Source of the DNA: a virus
Reading direction: 5' to 3' (one strand)
Length of the DNA: 20,867 nt
IMG/VR virus record: IMGVR_UViG_3300032285_002576
Location: 1 to 20,867 of that record
Position numbers and translations under genes: made by a program. The notes beneath the pieces are model-generated. The model was not told the DNA's origin, searched no databases, and saw nothing but the letters and a program-made list of their open reading frames with translations. Each line of letters opens with the position of its first letter. The stretch's first letter is position 1. This document shows, in pieces, positions 5,956 to 11,364 of this stretch.

Positions 5956-6164
5956 TGGCTAAAATTAAGGTTACGGGTAAAACCCACGTTGTCAAGAAGA
6001 ATAAAAAGGGTGAGGTTATAGTTGACCATGCCGGTAAAAACGACCCTAAATGGGATAAGATTAACCTCACTAAGGTAGCTGGGGCTAAGACTATTAAGTC
6101 TGGTGTAAAGGCAACCAAGGCCTACCACAAGACCCACCCTCATAAGAAGACAGGATCCAAATGA
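5955..6164 (+). CDS. Small basic phage protein
   Basis: The 69-residue protein is rich in Lys and Thr (KITHVVKKNKKG-type N-terminus, KTHPHKKTGSK end). A segment WDKINLTKVAGAKTIKSGVKATKAYHKTHP resembles a recurring short phage family with a L-T-K-x-A-G-A-K-T core and WH-like or YH-like ending; function unknown. It starts in a TAATG overlap after the collagen-like gene and ends in an ATGA overlap with the acidic protein, so expression is coupled. It opens a run of five tiny proteins before the terminator. Confidence 0.65.
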   Translation: MAKIKVTGKTHVVKKNKKGEVIVDHAGKNDPKWDKINLTKVAGAKTIKSGVKATKAYHKTHPHKKTGSK

Positions 6165-6331
6165 CAGAACTTCCAGTAGATGCAGCTACCGAGTCAGAAG
6201 ACGCCGTAGCTCATTTTGACATCACCCCAGGACCAGACCTAGAGCTTGAAAATGCAAGACTAGAAGAGATTGAGGCTGCAGAAAAGTCAGCTGAAGCCCT
6301 ATCAGAGACTCACGAAGAGGAGCAAGAATAA
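6161..6331 (+). CDS. Small acidic protein
   Basis: This 56-residue protein is strongly acidic (Asp/Glu about a third of residues), with a predicted coiled or helical middle part LELENARLEEIEAAEKSAEAL and an EEEQE end. It lies between Lys-rich proteins and is joined to both by overlaps (ATGA at 6161, TAATG at 6331). Its charge is opposite to that of all its neighbours in this run, so it might pair with or neutralise them; that is inference from composition only. No family is recognised. Confidence 0.65.
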   Translation: MTELPVDAATESEDAVAHFDITPGPDLELENARLEEIEAAEKSAEALSETHEEEQE

Positions 6332-6507
6332 TGTGCGCTACATGCGGATGCGGTAAGAAGACAGCTAAGAAGGCAGCTAAGAAGGCAGCTAAGAAAGCCC
6401 CTGCTAAGAAGATGACAGGTAAGCAGAGCAAGCTTGATATGAACAAGAACGGCAAGCTAGATGGTGCTGATTTTGCAATGCTTCGTGGAAAGAAAAAGAA
6501 GAAGTAA
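6331..6507 (+). CDS. Lys-rich Cys-headed small protein with an EF-hand-like loop
   Basis: The 58-residue product begins MCATCGCGKK (three Cys in the first seven residues), followed by an H1-like Lys/Ala tail (TAKKAAKKAAKKAPAKK) encoded by a 12-bp repeat at 6361-6396. Residues 36-47 read D-x-N-x-N-G-x-L-D-x-x-D (DMNKNGKLDGAD), a near-canonical EF-hand or dockerin-like calcium loop, followed by F and a Lys-rich end. Such proteins are seen in phages, without known function. A calcium site with a DNA-binding-like tail is unusual. The ATG overlaps the upstream stop (TAATG). Confidence 0.7.
   Translation: MCATCGCGKKTAKKAAKKAAKKAPAKKMTGKQSKLDMNKNGKLDGADFAMLRGKKKKK
6361..6396 (+). repeat. Three 12-bp tandem repeats coding AAKK
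   Basis: Three tandem units of (A/G)CAGCTAAGAA(G/A) at 6361, 6373 and 6385 encode the Lys/Ala tail; units differ by one or two bases. Such a tandem repeat can gain or lose 12-bp units in frame. Confidence 0.85.
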
Positions 6508-6674
6508 TGGCCCAAGAAAAAGTAGTTGGTCCGCAAATTAAAAGAAAAAGCGGAACCGGAGCCCCTTCTGAAACTAGAAATTACGTGACACCTCCTGCGG
6601 CTCGCAAGACCGGCAAAGGTGCTCCGACCCCACCAGTATCAAAACAATTTAGACGATTTGGAGAACCTAAGTAA
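6507..6674 (+). CDS. Small Pro/Lys-rich protein
   Basis: The 55-residue product is Pro-, Lys- and Arg-rich (VVGPQIKRKSGTGAP, TPPAARKTGKGAPTPP), likely disordered, with an aromatic-basic end (KQFRRFGEPK). No family is recognised. TAATG overlaps at both ends link it to the two Cys/Lys-rich neighbours. Whether it is a virion component cannot be told. Confidence 0.6.
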   Translation: MAQEKVVGPQIKRKSGTGAPSETRNYVTPPAARKTGKGAPTPPVSKQFRRFGEPK

Positions 6675-6928
6675 TGTGTGCTAAATGTGGTTGTGGCTGC
6701 AAAGCCGGTAAGCCAGCAAAGGGTTGCAAGTGCTCTTGCGCGACCTGTGCTGCAGCTCGTGATAAAAAGCAAGATTCAAAGCTTGAAAAGGGCATGAGTC
6801 CTAAAGAAAAAGCGGCTTTTGAAAAGGCTGATAAGAAGATGGATAAGAAGAAGCCATCACCTAAGGAAGATGCCAAGATGGATAAGGCATTAGCTAAAAA
6901 GGTTAAGAAGAAGGCCAAGAAGAAGTAA
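6674..6928 (+). CDS. Cys-rich head, Lys-rich tail small protein
   Basis: The 84-residue protein begins MCAKCGCGCK and has eight Cys by residue 25 (C2, C5, C7, C9, C18, C20, C22, C25), a metallothionein-like density, then a helical Lys/Glu/Asp region (SPKEKAAFEKADKKMDKKK) and a terminal Lys run. The MCAxCGCG start matches the EF-hand protein at 6331-6507, so the two are probably diverged relatives. Metal binding is inferred from the Cys; binding to nucleic acid or to other virion proteins is possible from charge. It is the last gene before the terminator at 6935. Confidence 0.7.
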   Translation: MCAKCGCGCKAGKPAKGCKCSCATCAAARDKKQDSKLEKGMSPKEKAAFEKADKKMDKKKPSPKEDAKMDKALAKKVKKKAKKK

Positions 6929-6934
6929 CGACTT

Positions 6935-6956
6935 AGCCCCCGAAAGGGGGCTTTTT
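6935..6956 (+). terminator. Rho-independent terminator
   Basis: A perfect 7-bp stem AGCCCCC / GGGGGCT with a GAAA tetraloop (6942-6945) is followed by five T (6952-6956, sharing the last stem base). It lies seven bases after the stop at 6928 and ends the run of small basic and Cys-rich genes. Confidence 0.93.
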
Positions 6957-7015
6957 CGTTTACCCTTATACATGACGCCGGAGAAATCCGGAACCCTGCT
7001 GCTTTACCTTGCGCC

Positions 7016-7029
7016 TTCCTATGGAGGAA
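7016..7029 (+). promoter_or_regulatory. Hairpin overlapping a ribosome binding site
   Basis: TTCCT-ATGG-AGGAA is a 5-bp perfect inverted repeat that pairs part of the GGAGG ribosome binding site at 7023-7027. A further GNRA hairpin (CCGGA-GAAA-TCCGG, 6978-6991) lies in the same leader. The stems are short, so regulation of the gene at 7032 by RNA folding is only a possibility. Confidence 0.35.
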
Positions 7030-7031
7030 TT

Positions 7032-7193
7032 ATGATCTTTTTAGTCAACCGGTTGAATCGGGCTGAGTCCGAAGCCGACCGTGAAGAGTTTGTTCGAGGA
7101 GTTGCCAATCTAAATAAAGATGGCAATCGTAAAGTCGCAGCAGGATTAGTAGCTGGATATTTACTCTCGAAAGCTCTTCGCAAAAATGGCTAG
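7032..7193 (+). CDS. Small hypothetical protein
   Basis: The ATG at 7032 follows a strong GGAGG (7023-7027) at four-base spacing, so this start is preferred to the in-frame ATG at 6972, which has no ribosome binding site and would begin 15 bases after the terminator. The product is 53 residues: an amphipathic charged part (NRLNRAESEADREEFVRG) and a C-terminal helix (AAGLVAGYLLSKALRKNG) that could be membrane-associated or packed against another protein. No family is recognised. The last 8 bp overlap the next gene. Confidence 0.6.
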   Translation: MIFLVNRLNRAESEADREEFVRGVANLNKDGNRKVAAGLVAGYLLSKALRKNG

Positions 7194-7464
7194 TATACAG
7201 AGCGCATTAAGCAGACGGCTTCACCACCACTTACTTCAAAAAGCCAAGCACCGTACAACAGACCTTCGCCTTGAGGCAATTACCTCAGGTTGGCCGGAGG
7301 AACTTGCCCATGCTTTAACTATTAAAGTTAATCATGAGGGTCATTACATTGTTGGCTATCCAAAGCATTTAGAGCATAAAATCCTGACCCAGGAATACGG
7401 GACAGAAGATACTCCTCCCTCACCTGTAATTCGAAATTTTATGGCGGGGACGGTGGGTAACTAA
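7186..7464 (+). CDS. Tail completion-like protein (HK97 gp10-like motifs)
   Basis: The 92-residue protein is helical at its N-terminus (SALSRRLHHHLLQKAKHRTTD) and has the motif LEHKILTQEYGTEDTPPSPVIRNFM near the end, like the E-(Y/F)-G-T..P.P..R pattern of HK97 gp10-type tail completion or head-tail joining proteins. The following gene is at the position of a tail terminator, with sheath and tube next, so a joining role fits the order seen in myoviruses. The evidence is motif-level only. It starts in an 8-bp overlap with the upstream gene and ends in TAATG. Confidence 0.5.
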   Translation: MASIQSALSRRLHHHLLQKAKHRTTDLRLEAITSGWPEELAHALTIKVNHEGHYIVGYPKHLEHKILTQEYGTEDTPPSPVIRNFMAGTVGN

Positions 7465-8111
7465 TGCCATTTTTATTAAATGAAGAGGCTGCACTCAAGT
7501 CTTTGCTTTCTGGAATGACCGTAGCGGATGCAGGTAATGCTGCCCGCCCTGTAGCAGTATTTTATGGGCAACCTGACAAAGAAATTCGTCAGCAATCCTA
7601 TCCATATATAACTTTAGATTTAATCGGTATCTACGAAGCTACCGAACGAGTTCAGTCTGGAAATATAGTAGTACCTTATGCACCGGAAGGTTGGGATGGA
7701 GTCTCTAGCTTAAAGCAGCCTTATCCTATGCCCATCAATCTTGACTACCAGGTAACTACATTTAGTCGACAACCTCGCCACGATCGTCAAATGTTAGCCC
7801 AACTTTTTTTACCAACAAAACTACCAGTTAGATTTGGACAACTCTACGTACCAGAAGACAACACATGGCGTCGCCTGGAAACATTAGGGTTTTCAAAAAG
7901 AGATACGACTGAAGCGGACAAGCGCCTATTCATGAATGTCTTTTCTATCAGATTGACTTCTGAACTATTCAGACTTCCATTTGATACCGTGGAATACCCA
8001 GTTACCGAAAGAGTCATTACTCGCAAGGTTAGTGACCCTATCAATCAGGTACCCGCTAGCGAAAGCCTATACAATACGTTGCTTACGCAACAAGGAACAC
8101 AAGTCAAATAA
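7464..8111 (+). CDS. Putative tail terminator / sheath-proximal joining protein
   Basis: The 215-residue protein is all alpha/beta-like with segments ARPVAVFYGQPDKEIRQQSYPYITLDLIGIYEA and PINLDYQVTTFSRQPRHDRQML, reminiscent of tail terminator proteins (strand-helix-strand with a YP.I..D. element followed by a Tyr-Gln-V-T-T strand). Its place directly before the sheath gene is the canonical place of a terminator. The family is not named from sequence alone, and a head-tail connector is the alternative. The spacer to the sheath gene (8112-8158) holds a ribosome binding site but no clear promoter. Confidence 0.5.
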   Translation: MPFLLNEEAALKSLLSGMTVADAGNAARPVAVFYGQPDKEIRQQSYPYITLDLIGIYEATERVQSGNIVVPYAPEGWDGVSSLKQPYPMPINLDYQVTTFSRQPRHDRQMLAQLFLPTKLPVRFGQLYVPEDNTWRRLETLGFSKRDTTEADKRLFMNVFSIRLTSELFRLPFDTVEYPVTERVITRKVSDPINQVPASESLYNTLLTQQGTQVK

Positions 8112-8158
8112 TATGGATCCCCTAGATAATAACCCAACCCAATTAAGGAGAAAATCGA

Positions 8159-9739
8159 ATGCCTACTTATAGTAGACCAGGCGTCTTTATCCAAGAAGTA
8201 GAACTTCCACAAACGATTGATCTTGCAGATGATACCAATGCTATTGGTGCGTTCGTAGGTTCTTTAGCTAAGGGAACCACAGCAGCACCAGTATTGGTAC
8301 GCTCTTGGTCACAGTTTGTAAAGCTTTTTGGATCACTAGAAGACGCGTACCCAACAACATGGGCAGCATATAACTTCTTTGCTAATGGCGGCCGTGACCT
8401 TTATGTCAAGCGCGTTGTTGGCTCAGGATATGCTACTGCTTCAGTAATTCTAACAGACTCATCTTCAAGCCACCTAAACACTATCTCAGTTGCAGCTGCT
8501 AACCCAGGAATCTGGGGAAACAGCCTAGCTGTTCAGGTTAATGCTGCGGGCGTATCAACACGTTTTGGTATCTCAGTTTACGGAGCTCCAACAATTGCTG
8601 GTAACTCTACCTCAAACTTGCTTGAAACCTATACAGATCTAAGCATGGATTCAACAGATCCACGTTATTTTGTTTCTGTAATTAATACCCAGTCTTCATT
8701 TATTTTTGTTGCTAACCAGAACTCTGCGTCTGTTGCGCCAACAAATATGCCTACAATAGGCTCTACACTATATGCTCTAGGTTCAACAACCGCTGGAGCA
8801 AATGGTGCAACACCAACTCGTAGCAATTACGTTACTGCTTTGACTACTTTTGATTCAATTCAGAGCCCGCTTGTATTCAACAACCCAGATGCAGCTTACT
8901 ACTACAACGTATCAACAGGTTCAGGTACAGACCGTACCAATGCTGTAGGTATTAACGCAGACTTGGTAGCTTACTGCCAAAGTCGTGGAGATGCTTTTGC
9001 GGTTCTAGATACCCCTCAAGGATTAGCAGTTTCTGAAGCCCAGACTTTTGTTTCAGATACGGTAGCCGGTTTTGCTGCTTCATCTGATGGTGGAGTTGCA
9101 GCGTTTTACTATCCTTGGACACTTATTCCAGATGCTTTGAAAGCAACACCTGGTTCTACACGCCTTCAAGCTCCAGGAGCAGCGGTTGTAGGTCAGTACC
9201 TTGCAACAGACGCGTCTCGTGGTGTATTTAAGGCTCCAGCAGGATTGCAAAATCAAATCGCATTAGCAGTTTCTACAGACAAGCAGTTTACTAACTCTGA
9301 ACTTGACACTGTTAACTCAGCTACATACCCAATCAACGCAATTCGTAATGTACCTGGTGCAGGAATTGTTATCATGGGTGCACGTACTCTTAAAAATACA
9401 GCAGGAGCACGCTACATTAACGTACGTCGTTCTCTTACCTATATTGAAAAAGAAATTAAGGATCGCACATCATTTGCTATCTTTGAAAATAATGATTCTA
9501 ATCTATGGAATCAAATCAGCATTGCAATTGGAACATTTTTAGGTTCTTATTGGCAAGCAGGAGGTTTGCGTGGAAACAAACCTACTGATGCTTACTACGT
9601 AAAGTGTAACTCAACTAACAATTCTATGGCAGATATTATGTCTGGAAAAGTTAATATCGAAGTTGGCGTTGCTCTTGAGTATCCAGCCGAATTTGTAATC
9701 ATCAAGATCGGCCAACTTACAGGAAACGCTAGTATCTAA
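8159..9739 (+). CDS. Phage tail sheath protein
   Basis: The 526-residue product begins with PTYSRPGVFIQEVELP, the classical sheath start (Y.xPGVY..E), followed by IGAFVGSLAKGTTAAPVLVRSWSQFVKLFG. The C-terminal domain contains the conserved INVRRSLTYIEKEIKDRTSFAIFENND and WQAGGLRG segments and ends in the conserved strand region EYPAEFVIIKIGQ. Length is usual for contractile-tail sheaths (about 450-650). An AAGGAG at 8145-8150 lies eight bases before the ATG. The sheath surrounds the tube and contracts to drive it through the host envelope. The protein is the basis for calling this a myovirus. Confidence 0.97.
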   Translation: MPTYSRPGVFIQEVELPQTIDLADDTNAIGAFVGSLAKGTTAAPVLVRSWSQFVKLFGSLEDAYPTTWAAYNFFANGGRDLYVKRVVGSGYATASVILTDSSSSHLNTISVAAANPGIWGNSLAVQVNAAGVSTRFGISVYGAPTIAGNSTSNLLETYTDLSMDSTDPRYFVSVINTQSSFIFVANQNSASVAPTNMPTIGSTLYALGSTTAGANGATPTRSNYVTALTTFDSIQSPLVFNNPDAAYYYNVSTGSGTDRTNAVGINADLVAYCQSRGDAFAVLDTPQGLAVSEAQTFVSDTVAGFAASSDGGVAAFYYPWTLIPDALKATPGSTRLQAPGAAVVGQYLATDASRGVFKAPAGLQNQIALAVSTDKQFTNSELDTVNSATYPINAIRNVPGAGIVIMGARTLKNTAGARYINVRRSLTYIEKEIKDRTSFAIFENNDSNLWNQISIAIGTFLGSYWQAGGLRGNKPTDAYYVKCNSTNNSMADIMSGKVNIEVGVALEYPAEFVIIKIGQLTGNASI

Positions 9740-9752
9740 GGAGATATGAATA

Positions 9753-10382
9753 ATGGCACTATCAATCGATAATATTAAAAGAGGTTTAGCTACGGATCCA
9801 ATCCGTACGTTTAAGTTTCTTGTAAAATTTACACCAAATACTCCTAGCGACTCCACTACTTGGGAAACCACTAAGTGGAATACTATGGGATTTGTATCTC
9901 TTTCAGGATTAAGCGTCTCAACAGAGCCTATTGCTTACCGTGAAGGCGGATATAACACTAATGTCCATCAGATTCCAGGACAATCTTCGTTTACCCCAAT
10001 CACCCTTTCACATGGGTTGATGCTAGGTCAAACAGCAAACCAGCAGTGGATGAAGCGCTTATTTTCAGTTCTATCAACTGGAGCGGCTTCAGGCGTAGGG
10101 GCAGACTTCCGCTGTACTTTGGATATTGCGGTATTAAGCCACCCAAACCCAAAGGGCGCAGCCTCAAAGGCTACTAACACTGTTTCAGCGGATAACGATG
10201 ATAGCCAGCACGTCTCTATGCGCTTTAGAGTGTATAATGCTTGGATTGCTAACCTTGGCTATAGCAGCCTAGACGCAGGACAAAGCACACTTATGGTTGA
10301 AGAAATGACAATTGTTCATGAGGGCTTTGATGTCATCATGGCAAATGATTATGGAACAACTGCCGGAACATTCACAGCTTAA
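9753..10382 (+). CDS. Tail tube protein (T4 gp19-like)
   Basis: The 209-residue protein has the tail tube pattern: DPIRTFKFLVKFTP near the N-terminus, VSLSGLSVSTEPIAYREGG, then TPITLSHGLMLGQTANQQWMKRLFS and a final strand VEEMTIVHEGFDV. Size matches T4 gp19-type tubes (about 150-220). It is preceded by AAGGAG at 9738-9743; an out-of-frame ATG at 9746 gives only a few codons and is ignored. Tube and sheath genes are adjacent as in nearly all contractile-tail phages. The tube polymerises inside the sheath on the tape measure. Confidence 0.95.
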   Translation: MALSIDNIKRGLATDPIRTFKFLVKFTPNTPSDSTTWETTKWNTMGFVSLSGLSVSTEPIAYREGGYNTNVHQIPGQSSFTPITLSHGLMLGQTANQQWMKRLFSVLSTGAASGVGADFRCTLDIAVLSHPNPKGAASKATNTVSADNDDSQHVSMRFRVYNAWIANLGYSSLDAGQSTLMVEEMTIVHEGFDVIMANDYGTTAGTFTA

Positions 10383-10404
10383 TAATAAAGAATAGGTATA
10401 CAAA

Positions 10405-11223
10405 ATGGAAACAGAACAGGTCGTAAAAGCGTCAGACTCACCTGACGTCGCTAATCAACTCGTAGAAAAAGCTTTATCAGATTCAGAGAAGACTACCGTT
10501 GCACCCGCTCCGGTAGCTCTTCCAGCTGACAGTGAAGTTCTCTTGCCGGGCGGTATTAATGACCCATTTGAGGGTTTAATTAAAACCGCAACGGTAAGAG
10601 AACTTACTGGAGCTGACGAGGAGGCTATCGCAAGGATTGCAGATCCTGGCAAGTCTTTGCTAGCAATTCTTGAGCGAGCTGTAGTAACTGTTGGAGATAA
10701 ACCCGCTAATAAGGAATCTCTAGACATGCTATTGGCTGGAGACCGTGAGATGCTGCTCCTAGCAATTCGTAAGATAACCTTTGGAGAAGAAACACAGGTT
10801 GGTCCAGGACTATGCCCCACCTGCTCTACAGAACAGACTTTTACAATCAATCTTACTGAAGATGTAGAAGTCAAGGAGCTAGACGAAAATGATCGACACT
10901 TTACCTTGAAGTGTAAGGTGGGGGTTGTAGACGTTTCGTTACCAAGCGGGGCTGTACAAAAAGCACTAGTAAATGCTACAAATAAGAATTCCGCTGAGCT
11001 AGACACAATCCTTCTAAACGGCTGTATTACTAGCATAAACGGCATCCCAGTCATGAATCCCCAGGCGATTAAAGACCTCGGAATCAAGGATCGTAGGGAT
11101 ATACTTAAGGCTATAACAGACCGCAACCCTGGTCCACAACTCGGTGAAATCGCAAAGACTTGCAGTTCTTGCGGCTCGGAGGTACCGCTTCCGCTTACAT
11201 TAGCGGAATTGTTTCAAGAGTGA
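10405..11223 (+). CDS. Tail assembly chaperone (T4 gp26-like zinc-finger protein), short form
   Basis: The 272-residue protein lies between tube and tape measure, the position of tail assembly chaperones. A disordered N-terminus (to about 45) precedes a folded part with GDREMLLLAIRKITFGEE (112-129) and four Cys: C137/C140 (CPTC) and C253/C256 (CSSC), which could form one zinc site. This layout resembles T4 gp26-type baseplate-hub or chaperone proteins. It ends in LAELFQE with TGA at 11221-11223. In the +1 frame an ORF without a start codon continues from the same place (see next feature), as in chaperones that use frameshifting to make a long form. No strong ribosome binding site is seen before the ATG. 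Confidence 0.7.
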   Translation: METEQVVKASDSPDVANQLVEKALSDSEKTTVAPAPVALPADSEVLLPGGINDPFEGLIKTATVRELTGADEEAIARIADPGKSLLAILERAVVTVGDKPANKESLDMLLAGDREMLLLAIRKITFGEETQVGPGLCPTCSTEQTFTINLTEDVEVKELDENDRHFTLKCKVGVVDVSLPSGAVQKALVNATNKNSAELDTILLNGCITSINGIPVMNPQAIKDLGIKDRRDILKAITDRNPGPQLGEIAKTCSSCGSEVPLPLTLAELFQE

Positions 11224-11350
11224 GTTAAGTTACGAACTCTTAATCGAGAGCTATGAGCTGCTATCAAAAGCCTACCCAGGCTGGACATTGCAGGACATAA
11301 GATCGTTCTCTTTCCGTGAGAGAACAATGTGGATACTACGTATTAGGTAA
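11216..11350 (+). CDS. Frameshift extension of the tail assembly chaperone (+1 frame)
   Basis: In the frame one base ahead of the upstream gene, the sequence is open from 11204 to a TAA at 11348-11350, but has no ATG, GTG or TTG before the middle of the ORF. It reads KSELSYELLIESYELLSKAY, then PGWTLQDIRSFSFRERTMWILRIR, a well-formed helical domain like the second part of phage tail assembly chaperones. A codon TTT (11212-11214) followed by C allows the P-site tRNA-Phe to slip from UUU to UUC, a known +1-prone arrangement; the long form would be 314 residues. A 7-bp stem (TTCCGCT/AGCGGAA, 11189-11208) lies just upstream. The tape measure starts 15 bases downstream. A sequencing error is the main alternative. 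Confidence 0.65.
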   Translation, partial: KSELSYELLIESYELLSKAYPGWTLQDIRSFSFRERTMWILRIR

Positions 11351-11364
11351 GGCGGTGATTAACT

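Noticed and set aside
8125-8130. GATAAT before the sheath gene as a -10 box
   Set aside because: No -35 match at the right distance; AT-rich matches like this occur by chance. A sheath promoter may exist but cannot be supported.
10455-11126. Minus-strand ORF of 223 codons
   Set aside because: It is antisense to the tail assembly chaperone gene, Ser-rich without domains, and has no ribosome binding site; all real genes here are on the + strand.
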